Source: Bacillota bacterium (GTDB lineage Bacteria > Bacillota > Clostridia > Clostridiales > Clostridiaceae). Taken from it: a stretch of 50,623 bases of DNA. The notes under the pieces are model-generated. The model was given only the letters and a program-made list of their open reading frames with translations. It made no database searches and was not told the DNA's origin. A program made the translations under genes and the position numbers. The stretch spans positions 1 through 50,623 of the forward strand of contig JAEZKY010000242.1 of NCBI GenBank assembly GCA_023435985.1, read 5' to 3'. Shown in pieces: positions 25,750 through 34,700 of this stretch (the first letter of the stretch is position 1; the number at the start of each line of letters is the position of its first letter).

Positions 25750-26562
25750 ATGTCAAGTCCAAATATAAGCACAATGACATCATTTAGCGGAGCTGATTTA
25801 GTAGTAAGCTTTGCTAACCAAGTTGTAGGAGAACTACAACAAATTTCATGGGCTATTGAAAGAGAAAAAGCTCCTGTATTTACACTTGGAAGCTCAGACG
25901 CGAGAAGTTTCTCAAGAGGAAAACGTGGTATTGCAGGAAGTTTAGTATTCGCTGTATTTGATGAAGACAGCTTAGTAAATGCTCTTAAGAGAGTATGGGA
26001 TAAAATAAGTCCTGCAGCAATGTTTACAGCAGCAGGAAATGTATCTGTAAATAACACAGAAAACTTCTTAAATGCAGTTGACATGTTAAGATGGAATATT
26101 ACAGCAGAAGAAGCTATCCAAAGCAATTATGGTGGATCTAATGGAAGCAGTGATTTTGGATTTACTGGTACATCAAAGATTCAATCAACTACTGTAAAAG
26201 GTTCTAATGCTAAACCAACATTAGGATCTGATAATGAAATTTCAGGATGGACAGATTCAGATACTGATATAAGAGTACCAGCTGGATTTTCTCCAATCAG
26301 AGGACAAAATGTATTATACGCAGATACATTACCTCCATTTGATGTAACTTTAACTTTTGGTAATGAATATGGTCAATGTGCATTCCAAAAGATTTATGAT
26401 GTAGATATCTTAAATGAAAGTTCTGGTGCATCAGTAGATACTACAGTAATGTCTAGACAATTAACTTACATTGCTAGAAGAATTTCACCACTTGTTAAGG
26501 GTGTATACTACAGAGATGAAAACGGTACTGTTTCAGGCCAATCTGTTGTTAAACTTTCTTAA
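25750..26562 (+). CDS. Major tail tube protein
   Basis: ATG with GAGGT upstream; 270 aa. The N-terminal half (FSGADLVVSF, ISWAIEREKAPVFTLGSSDA, SFSRGKRGIAGSLVFAVFDE) and the C-terminal half (LPPFDVTLTFGNEYG, RQLTYIARRISPLVKG) match tail tube proteins of large Gram-positive myophages. Residues about 90-190 form a Gly/Ser/Asn-rich insertion. The gene directly follows the sheath gene, the canonical order, and is followed by a terminator, as expected for an abundant product. It polymerises into the inner tube through which cargo passes. Three downstream genes contain related domains. Confidence 0.85.
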   Translation: MSSPNISTMTSFSGADLVVSFANQVVGELQQISWAIEREKAPVFTLGSSDARSFSRGKRGIAGSLVFAVFDEDSLVNALKRVWDKISPAAMFTAAGNVSVNNTENFLNAVDMLRWNITAEEAIQSNYGGSNGSSDFGFTGTSKIQSTTVKGSNAKPTLGSDNEISGWTDSDTDIRVPAGFSPIRGQNVLYADTLPPFDVTLTFGNEYGQCAFQKIYDVDILNESSGASVDTTVMSRQLTYIARRISPLVKGVYYRDENGTVSGQSVVKLS

Positions 26563-26638
26563 GAAAAACATTAAGGCACAATAAGGAGAAAATAATAGAT
26601 AAATATTTTTATATATTATTTTCTTATAAGTGTCTAAA

Positions 26639-26667
26639 AAGGTTGGCTCCTGGCCAATCTTTTTTTA
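26639..26667 (+). terminator. Rho-independent terminator after the major tube gene
   Basis: GGTTGGC (26641-26647) pairs with GCCAATC (26653-26659), one G-U pair, followed by a run of eight Ts. It would reduce transcription of the minor tube paralogues relative to sheath and tube. No convincing promoter is visible between it and 26714. Confidence 0.75.
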
Positions 26668-26713
26668 GTAAGGAATATAAAATAATTCAGTGTCTAAGAG
26701 AAAAAGGAGATAG

Positions 26714-28069
26714 ATGATGAGCAATTTAAATACATTTTATAAAACTTTTTCAGGTTCTGATGCTGTTGCTTTCTTAATATTTCCTCAGTCAAAACCAATA
26801 TTATTAGGATCCTTAAGTACTATCTCACATTCAGTATACAGAGAGAAAAAGCCTGTCCCATTACTTGGCAAGATCAATACTGGTGGATACACAAGAGGAA
26901 TGAGGAGCATTGCAGGGACAATGGTTTTTACACTGGTAAATCAACATTTGGTTGAAGATCTTAAGGAGCAGATACCTTACCTAGAGGCTCATGGAAAGCT
27001 AAAAGCAGATGAACTGCCATTTTTTGATATTATGGTTGTTTGTGCCAATGAGTATGGTGCAGCTTCCCAATTATATATTTATGGTGCTGAATTTTATGAA
27101 GATGGACAGGTAATATCAGTACAGGATATTTATATAGAAAATACCTTTAGTTTTGTTGCAAGGGATATAGATGACTTCTCAAGAATAAATCCAATAGTTC
27201 AAAGTGGAGCGCTTGGAAGTAATTATACTGTGGAAACATTGGTTGGCTATGCCTTTTCAAAAAGTGATTATGATGATTTATATAGTAACGCGGTCTCATC
27301 AAAAGCCTTTTCTTCTGATAAATTAAAAACAGTCCAGGCAGCATTAAAAGCTGATGGATATGAGATTAATTTAAATGGGATAGCTGATAATGAAACAGTA
27401 ATTGCAATAAAGGATTTTCAATCAAAAAATAAGTTAAATGCTACAGGGGAACTTACTGATGCGACTTATGATCTTTTAACAGACAAAGACAGCTTCATAA
27501 GAAATGCAGCAATGTCACAATTAGAGGAAACTTTGCAAAAAGTAATAATTCAGATACAGAATAAAAACGGGGCATATGTTTATTCAAATACAGATAAGGA
27601 CAGCATAATTGGGATAACAAAATATCTTGATGATTATACTGGCTATGATTGTGGAGAATTTGTAAAGATAACTTTTTATGGGAATACAGGTTATATTGCA
27701 AAGGAAGATACTAAAGCTCCTGTAAGCAGCATTATTTTAGATTACGATGAAAAAACTGAAAGCGGTAAGATATACAGTTACTATATAGATGAATTTAATC
27801 CAGATTTAATAGGTGCATCCGTAAAGGTGAAAAGTGATGTTGAGTTTAGAATATCAGGGATAGCATATTTTAAAAATAATGCTTCGTTATTTGCATGCAG
27901 ATATTATAAATTAAGTGCAGGAGATTCAAGAGACCTTCTCTTAAGTTATTTATCAACTACATTTATATATAATATGGAGCATAAATCAATACCTTTGAAG
28001 GTAGATTTTATAATAACGCCTGTAGGTGGAACCAGTATTAAATGGACTGTAAAGTTAAAGGAGAGATAA
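26714..28069 (+). CDS. Tail tube paralogue with peptidoglycan-binding and SH3-like modules
   Basis: Tandem ATGs at 26714 and 26717 follow AAAGGAG. The 451-aa protein begins with a complete tube domain like the 270-aa protein (FSGSDAVAFL; YREKKPVPLLGKINTGGYTR; LPFFDIMVVCANEYG; ENTFSFVARDIDDF; about residues 8-165). Next is a PG_binding_1-like helical domain (about 200-258, KTVQAALKADGYEINLNGIA), an SH3-like segment (about 280-335) and a C-terminal domain (345-451). Tube paralogues usually form the tip or initiation ring. The added wall-binding modules suggest placement near the baseplate, touching the cell wall. It lies between the terminator and the next, coupled gene. Confidence 0.75.
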   Translation: MMSNLNTFYKTFSGSDAVAFLIFPQSKPILLGSLSTISHSVYREKKPVPLLGKINTGGYTRGMRSIAGTMVFTLVNQHLVEDLKEQIPYLEAHGKLKADELPFFDIMVVCANEYGAASQLYIYGAEFYEDGQVISVQDIYIENTFSFVARDIDDFSRINPIVQSGALGSNYTVETLVGYAFSKSDYDDLYSNAVSSKAFSSDKLKTVQAALKADGYEINLNGIADNETVIAIKDFQSKNKLNATGELTDATYDLLTDKDSFIRNAAMSQLEETLQKVIIQIQNKNGAYVYSNTDKDSIIGITKYLDDYTGYDCGEFVKITFYGNTGYIAKEDTKAPVSSIILDYDEKTESGKIYSYYIDEFNPDLIGASVKVKSDVEFRISGIAYFKNNASLFACRYYKLSAGDSRDLLLSYLSTTFIYNMEHKSIPLKVDFIITPVGGTSIKWTVKLKER

Positions 28070-28070
28070 T

Positions 28071-28841
28071 ATGTCAGATACATCACCTAAAACTATAGCA
28101 TTTAATAATGCAAGTAACGATAGAGATCACAATATATATACAGAAGAGTTCTTTGGGGGTGCCGATGTATTTATATATATTGATGATGAATTATATGAAG
28201 ATATAAGTGCAGTTCAGTTTTCTGTAAGTGAGAATATTAAGCCTATTTATGGGTATTCAAGCAGAAGGTATGATGATTTGGCAATAGGCACAAGAATAGT
28301 GCAGGGAGTTATTAAAGTACCTGTAAGAAACACAAATACGAATAAATATATAACTAATGATTATAATGATGCAAGAAACAATAAGCTTGTTAATACTGGG
28401 AGTACAAATGTACCAAACTGGGTATATAAGTACACAACTGATAAAAATACACTTGGGACCTCTCTTGCAGTACCACAATATAATGATGTGAAATCAAGCA
28501 CTATAGCAGAAGTTCAGCATAAACTCAAAGTTGAAGTTACTGGTACTAATGACTTAGAAACGCAAAAAGCTGTAGTTGAATATAAAAAAGATAATGATCT
28601 GGAAGTTAACAGTGACATAGATATTGTTTTATTAAACAGACTATCTTTATCAGGAGATAATGTAAGAACTACAACAGGAAGTACAAAGTTAAGATATAAG
28701 CCTACAGATGAGTCACCATATTATTTTATGGTTCCAGTGAAAAACAGGGTTGTAATATTGGCGGACGTAAATGATGAATGGTACTATGTCCAAATAGATG
28801 AGGGCACAACAGGATATATAAAAAAGAGTGAGGTGATTTAG
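28071..28841 (+). CDS. N-terminal half of a tube domain fused to peptidoglycan-binding and SH3 modules
   Basis: ATG after GGAGAGAT, 1 nt after the previous stop; 256 aa. Residues about 24-90 (EEFFGGADVFIYIDDELYE; ENIKPIYGYSSRRYDDLAIG; IVQGVIKVPVRN) match only the first half of the tube domain. It continues with a PG_binding_1-like domain (about 142-195, STIAEVQHKLKVEVTGTNDL) and an SH3 domain (about 197-256, TKLRYKPTDESPYYF; WYYVQIDEGTTGYIK). The missing second half occurs in the next gene. It probably acts with that product as one minor tube or tip subunit anchored to peptidoglycan. Confidence 0.7.
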   Translation: MSDTSPKTIAFNNASNDRDHNIYTEEFFGGADVFIYIDDELYEDISAVQFSVSENIKPIYGYSSRRYDDLAIGTRIVQGVIKVPVRNTNTNKYITNDYNDARNNKLVNTGSTNVPNWVYKYTTDKNTLGTSLAVPQYNDVKSSTIAEVQHKLKVEVTGTNDLETQKAVVEYKKDNDLEVNSDIDIVLLNRLSLSGDNVRTTTGSTKLRYKPTDESPYYFMVPVKNRVVILADVNDEWYYVQIDEGTTGYIKKSEVI

Positions 28842-28843
28842 CT

Positions 28844-29965
28844 TTGAGCGAATATGAAAATATCTCAACATTATACACCGATAATTATTCAAGATTGGAC
28901 TTTAGGGAAGATGTGTCCTATGATATAGGAATTCATGCTATTCAAACTGCTTTATATCTTCAAGATTACAATAGTAAAGCTGATACTAATATAAATGATT
29001 TAGTTTTTGGATACTATGATGTTAATACTGAAAAGATGATTAAACAATTTCAAATAAGCAATAATATGAAACCAGCTGATGGTGTTTTAAATGAAGCAAC
29101 CTGGGATGCTATATTTAATGGACTTGCACTTAATATAGGCGTTGAAATAATTAAGACTGGAGAAAAAGAAATCACCATAGTAGATAGTGATGATTACTTA
29201 GATAGGAAAGATAACGGAGACGTATATAATCCACCAGGAAGTGAAAATTATGATGACAATGGAGATGGCAATAATCCAGGTAACGATGGAGGCATTAATT
29301 TTAATGATGGTGGAAATTATACGCTAAGTGATGACTTAAATGGAGAAAAATATGGTGATGATTCGTACAATTATATAACTGATATAAAAAGCATTAGAGG
29401 CGGAGATATTATTGATGGCTATGTCACAGGAAATGGGGGATATGTATATTCAGGACCAGGCGCCTATATAAGAGATGGCAGCATATCCTCAATTGATCCA
29501 GGAGATTATAATCTTTTAGGAAATAAAATAGTGGTTCCAGGAAGTAACAATTTGACAGGTGGAAATAACAGGTGGAACGATACAAGTTTAAGCAGCCTCA
29601 ATGATAATGACTATCAAAGAGATTATGATTTTATTTATAATCTTTTAGCCAATACTACGTATTCTGGTGGAGGTTATATAAATCCACTTCAAGTATCTAA
29701 TTCAACTATAGATACTTTGGAAAACTATTCTGGCTCTTATGAAAGCTCAAATAATAAGCCATTTTTTAGTCCAGATAATATTTCTACACTTAGAAAAAGT
29801 AAATTTGATATTACTATAGTATATGGAGCTAAGGGAAATAAAGCAAGAAAGCTTATAAAGGTTGTCCCAATGAGCGTGACCCAGGAAATGAATGCTAGCG
29901 GAGAGCCAATATATGATGTTTATGAATTTGTTGCAAGAGATGTTGTATATAGCGAGGATGATTAA
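28844..29965 (+). CDS. Peptidoglycan-binding protein ending in the second half of a tube domain
   Basis: TTG start after GAGGTGAT inside the end of the upstream gene; 373 aa. A PG_binding_1-like domain comes first (about 28-100, IGIHAIQTALYLQDY; KQFQISNNMKPADGVLNEAT). Then follows a long Gly/Asn/Asp-rich linker (about 105-300), and finally residues 313-373 (KSKFDITIVYGAKGNK; VTQEMNASGEPIYDVYEFVA). That last part aligns with the second half of the tube domain in the two complete tube proteins (FDIMVVCANEYG, FSFVARDI). With the preceding gene it reconstitutes a full tube fold, so I read the pair as a split gene or an evolved two-chain subunit. Confidence 0.7.
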   Translation: MSEYENISTLYTDNYSRLDFREDVSYDIGIHAIQTALYLQDYNSKADTNINDLVFGYYDVNTEKMIKQFQISNNMKPADGVLNEATWDAIFNGLALNIGVEIIKTGEKEITIVDSDDYLDRKDNGDVYNPPGSENYDDNGDGNNPGNDGGINFNDGGNYTLSDDLNGEKYGDDSYNYITDIKSIRGGDIIDGYVTGNGGYVYSGPGAYIRDGSISSIDPGDYNLLGNKIVVPGSNNLTGGNNRWNDTSLSSLNDNDYQRDYDFIYNLLANTTYSGGGYINPLQVSNSTIDTLENYSGSYESSNNKPFFSPDNISTLRKSKFDITIVYGAKGNKARKLIKVVPMSVTQEMNASGEPIYDVYEFVARDVVYSEDD

Positions 29966-30032
29966 AAATTAGAGAACAACAATCAAAAGTTATTAGAGAA
30001 TTATAATCGAAACTTAGAGGAGGATTTTAATC

Positions 30033-30605
30033 ATGAGTGGATTTAATGCAAGTGAAGAAGAATTAAGTGCAATGGCAGCTATGGCTAAAAAACAATTGAT
30101 GAAGCAAAACAAGGGGGATGCAGATGCTTCTTTTGACTATTCAAAGATTATGGAAGAAGTAAATGAAGAAGGCGGAGCATCAGAAGATGATGAACATAAA
30201 TTAAACAGCCCATTACATGAAAAGCCTTTAGAAAATGCTTATGAAGATCCAATAACACTTAATCCATATGATGAAGAAGTGTTTCCAGGAGGTCCTACAA
30301 AATCTCAAGTAGATTTATGGAAGAAGGAATGGGAAGGATATGATATATACGTCATTGAGCTTCTAAATAAATATTCCTTTGTATTTAGAACCTTAGGGAG
30401 ATTTGAATATAAGCAGCTTGTAAGTTTTGTAGATATAAATGCTCTTCAAAGGGAAGAAAGCATATGCAATACAGCTGTACTTTGGCCAGAGAATTATGAT
30501 TATAATGTAATGTCTTCTCAGAAAGCAGGAATAGCATCTACACTGGCAGCAGTTATTATGGAGAAATCAGGATTTACAGAAGATTATGTCATACAGGAGA
30601 TATAA
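30033..30605 (+). CDS. Probable tail assembly chaperone A
   Basis: ATG with GAGGAGG upstream; 190 aa. The first 100 residues are acidic and probably disordered (EEVNEEGGASEDDEH). The conserved part is residues about 105-160 (LNKYSFVFRTLGRFEYKQLV; REESICNTAVLWPENYDY), which resembles the next protein (EYKECKMFAED; NDAICQIAIVYPENIDF). Position between the tube genes and the tape measure is that of the G/GT-type tail assembly chaperones that coat the tape measure. Here they are two separate paralogous genes 3 nt apart, with no obvious frameshift site. Confidence 0.6.
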   Translation: MSGFNASEEELSAMAAMAKKQLMKQNKGDADASFDYSKIMEEVNEEGGASEDDEHKLNSPLHEKPLENAYEDPITLNPYDEEVFPGGPTKSQVDLWKKEWEGYDIYVIELLNKYSFVFRTLGRFEYKQLVSFVDINALQREESICNTAVLWPENYDYNVMSSQKAGIASTLAAVIMEKSGFTEDYVIQEI

Positions 30606-30608
30606 CGG

Positions 30609-31322
30609 ATGAAACTTTATGATCTTCTTTCAATTAAAGAAAAATATAATGACGAAAGATTAATATATATTAAATTCAATAATCGTGAATATTTATTTAG
30701 GTTGATTTCAAGCTATGAATACAAAGAGTGTAAAATGTTTGCTGAGGACAAGTTTACCTTTAACGATGCCATATGTCAGATAGCAATAGTATATCCAGAA
30801 AACATAGACTTTGCTCATCATGAAATAGCAGGTTTTTCGGATTTTGTATCTCCAGTTATCATAGATAAGTCTATGATCTTTGAGGATACAAAACTAACAG
30901 AAATTCTTGAAACAAACCGTGAAAGCAATATGACTTTTATAAAAGAATGTAAACTTATGATTAAAGCAGCCTTTCCTGAATTATCTTTAAAAGAAATCAA
31001 CAATATGTCTTATGTGAAAATGATGGAAATGACAGCAGATGCAGAAAAAATACTTTTCTTAAGAGGTAGTAGAAATGCTGATGGCTCACTTATCAAAATA
31101 GAGTATGAGATAGATGAGGAAAAACTTGAAGAAGCTAAAAAGGAACTTACAGATAAGGAGTTATGGGCAAAAGGAATCGATCCTATGCTCTTTAATATAG
31201 ATAAACTTCAGCTAAAAAAGCCTTTAATTGATGAACCATTTATAGTGGGGCCTAAATGGAATGACGAGGAGTTGAATAGGAATGTTGGAAGACAAATACT
31301 TAAAAAGCGCTCAGAAGAATAA
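30609..31322 (+). CDS. Probable tail assembly chaperone B
   Basis: ATG after ACAGGAGAT; 237 aa. Residues about 20-70 (LIYIKFNNREYLFRLISSYE; AICQIAIVYPENIDF) are paralogous to the preceding protein. The rest is helical and acidic (EIDEEKLEEAKKELTDKELW), with a C-terminal tail (GPKWNDEELNRNVGRQ). It overlaps the next gene by 41 nt, showing tight coupling with the tape-measure region. The role as tape-measure chaperone is inferred from order and paralogy. Confidence 0.6.
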   Translation: MKLYDLLSIKEKYNDERLIYIKFNNREYLFRLISSYEYKECKMFAEDKFTFNDAICQIAIVYPENIDFAHHEIAGFSDFVSPVIIDKSMIFEDTKLTEILETNRESNMTFIKECKLMIKAAFPELSLKEINNMSYVKMMEMTADAEKILFLRGSRNADGSLIKIEYEIDEEKLEEAKKELTDKELWAKGIDPMLFNIDKLQLKKPLIDEPFIVGPKWNDEELNRNVGRQILKKRSEE

Positions 31323-31734
31323 TGCTGAAAATATTAAAAAAATGCTAAAGAGAAAGCAGATAAGTGAGTTATTGCAGGAAATGATTCCTATAGAAAATCT
31401 CTCTAAGTATTATAGAGGCAATCAGCAAAGTCAAGCCATGAAGGTGAAGTTAATGCAGACTCAAAGAAATATTACGCAAAATTATTCCATTGAAAATACA
31501 AATAAAGCTAAAAACAATCTTAAAAGGAATGAACTCATCAGTGTCTCAAATCAGATAAAAGGTCTTCAGGAGACTAAATATAAATTGGAAAAAACCTTAA
31601 GTGAAGCAGGGTTTACCGATATAAATATAAATTTAAAATATGGCAGCATGTCGCCTGCAATAAATTTTAATGCTTATGAAAGCAATAAAGATAAATATCA
31701 AGATAAAATAAAAGAAAGGCTGGGTACCTTATGA
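31282..31734 (+). CDS. Small basic helical protein before the tape measure
   Basis: The 150-aa frame starts inside the chaperone B gene, with GAGGAG about 10 nt upstream. It is basic, helical and Gln/Lys/Asn-rich (KKMLKRKQISELLQEMIPIE; QTQRNITQNYSIENTNKAKN), with a C-terminal coiled-coil-like part. Its stop overlaps the tape-measure start (TTATGA). No family is recognised. The position suggests a tape-measure partner or tail assembly factor. Confidence 0.6.
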   Translation: MLEDKYLKSAQKNNAENIKKMLKRKQISELLQEMIPIENLSKYYRGNQQSQAMKVKLMQTQRNITQNYSIENTNKAKNNLKRNELISVSNQIKGLQETKYKLEKTLSEAGFTDININLKYGSMSPAINFNAYESNKDKYQDKIKERLGTL

Positions 31735-34700
31735 ATATAAATTCTTTAGCTACAATAAAAAATGAAAAGAGTATATCTAAAATTCAATATGGAAAATACT
31801 TAGCTGAAGCTACTTTTAAAAATATGTTTTCACTAAAAGAAATTGTAACTCCTATATTGAGTCATGATTTTTTTTACAAAGTTAATGAGCCTTTAAAACT
31901 TAATCAAAAGGAAGATATTTATTTTTCTAATGATTATGATGATGTTCTAAGTTTTCATAGTGATATAGTAATGGAAAAGGGGCATATTTATAAATTTAAA
32001 GCATACAAGATTACTTACAATAATTTAAAAGATATATCAGAAACAGATAAAACTGAAATGATAAAGAATATATATGAAAATAAAATTTTATTAGAAATTA
32101 TAGATTTATATGATTATTTAAAAGATGATATGCTTCCAGACTATGGAGATTTTTCTTCAGAACTTGGAGCTAAAGTATATTATATTGTATTAGAGAATGA
32201 AGAAGAATTAGAAAAATTCATTAATAAAATGATGATATTAAGAGCTTCAAAGGAAGAGCTTAATAAAGCATTAGCTGCTACAAGGCAGGATATAAAAGAG
32301 AAGGCCTTAAAAGAAAAAGAAGGCTGGACAAGCCTAACAGGCTCAGGATATAAAGGTTTTAAAATATATACTGATGCATATGAAAGTTATAATAAATTTA
32401 AACATGAAAATAATTATACTGAGGACTTAAAGACCTTTCTAAAAAATACTGGAGAGGATGAAATAAAAAAAGTCATACCAGAATTAATAAATACAGAAGG
32501 TAATCTAGTTAAGGATAGGGTAGGTTGCTTTATAAATTTATATGAGGATTTAGATAAAAATAAAAATTATTATAAGATACTTAAAGAAGCTGTAGAAAAT
32601 AAAACTAAAGAAAATTTGTTTGATTTTAATTCTAAAGAAGCTAAAGAGGAAGCTTATGAAAATTTAAAGACAAAAGCTTTATATATAGCAAATGAAAATC
32701 TAGAAGAATATATTGCATCCAGTATAAAGAGCAAATTAATTAAGAGATATTCAAGTTCTACAGATAAGGAGACATCAATGTTAACTAAAAATGGCATTGG
32801 TGTTTTTGAGAATATATCAAAAAATGAATATATTAAATATCTTCAAACAGATGAATTAAAGAGCAAGCTATTAAAAACTGAGGATTTCAATAACATAAAG
32901 GAAAAGCTTTATTACCTTAATGATTCTAGCTCAAAAGAAAAGTTAAAAACATTTCTTTTGGAAAACTTCAAGTTTCCTGAAGAAAACTTGAAGTTATTTA
33001 TTGATAATATATTAAATAATCAATATTATTCAGCTAAGAATCAAGATGATATTTCAAAGATAATTAAATTTATAGATGATAAGGGATATATATTTATAAC
33101 TTATACTAAATATTTCAATAGGCTTGAAGATGACTTATTAAAATGTATTAAGTATAAACAGGCAGCTTTTGAAGAAATTGAAGAATATATAAATATATAT
33201 TCTTTAATATTTAACCTAGATGAAATAGAAGAGTTAAATACCTTAGAAGATTTAAGAAAAATCTTTGGAGAAAAAGATAGCTTACTTAATTTAAGAGAAG
33301 AATTAAAAAAAGCACATGGGAATATTGTACTTTCCAGTGAAGAAAAATTTCAAGATGATAAATTAATTAGTGATATATTGAACTCAGCTGAACTTAACAT
33401 AAAAGACATGGAAAAGTCTTTTGATTATTATAAAGATTTCTATGGAATAAAAGAATCAATTACTTTAAAGGATTTCTTTGATGTAATGCCAGAACCCTCT
33501 AGAGCTGAAGAAGTTGTTTCTCAGAATAGTATGGGCTTAAATAATGAAAATGTTCAGGCTCTTTCTTTAAAGATCAAATATATGTCTGATGAAGAATATA
33601 AAGCTAGACTCGAGGAAATTAATAATATAAATACTTTAAAGGAACCTGTAGATTATTTAATTTCTAAATATTATGGACACGATTTAAATGAAGAAGAAAG
33701 AAAAGAAGCAGTTACTGAAATTAAGGATATGTGGAGCAGAATCGCAGAAACAGCAGACTTTTATAAGGATGAAGGGCTAATTAATCCTTTTCTATATAAA
33801 ATAATAAAGTCAAATATGTCTTTTGAAGGAAATAGTCAAGAAAATCATTTGAAGGTTATGCTTGGAACTTCACAGGAATCCTTGCTTCATAGTGTGAACT
33901 TAAAAGAAAATGATAACCTTCCTTTACTTCATGAAATATTTCAAATTTTTACAGGTGCAAAAATAGAAAATGGAGAGCTTATAGATGGTTCTCAAATTAT
34001 TGTTAATGGTGATGAGTATAAGAATTCAACTGGAAGAGTTAACATGTATGTGGCTAGAAAAGAAGAAAATATGTCAGACAATAGAGTGTGGATAGATTAT
34101 AAGTCTTTGGAGACTATAGAAAGAGCTGTGGAGGATATTAATAAAAAGACAGGTCATAAGAATGAAAGTTTAAGGAGTATACCTGAAAAATACTTAAGTT
34201 ATATGTTTAAAAATGAGAATTTTATATATAGTATGGAGCAGTCAGCCAATATTAATCTTGCGTTAGCGGCTCAAGATCATTTCTCAAAATATGCAGAGGA
34301 TGAAGAAAATAACCTTAAAGAAAAAGATAGTAATGAAAATCATGAAAGCATTTATGAGAGCAGGATTAAAAGAGCAGAAATAAGAGATATAACCACTTAT
34401 GAAGCAGTTACTGATAAAGGACATATTATGCCACACGACATGGGTAAGGTATTTAAAGATACAATAATTGAAGATGGTAATAAGAAGAGAGTAAATGCTT
34501 ATAAAATGAATATAGAAAAGCTTAAGCTTGAAAATCCACTATATAAGGATTTATTTTCTAAAGATATGGAAGGCACGTATATTTATAAAGCTCTTTCTGA
34601 TAATTATGATCCAAAGGAATATGCACGTAAATCCAAAATAAAACCGGAAATATCAGAAATCATCATTCCAGCTTTTAAGACAAAAGCTTCAGAGGAAGAA

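Noticed and set aside
30560..30640. Programmed frameshift between the two chaperone genes
   Set aside because: Each gene has its own start and ribosome site, and I see no slippery heptamer at the junction.
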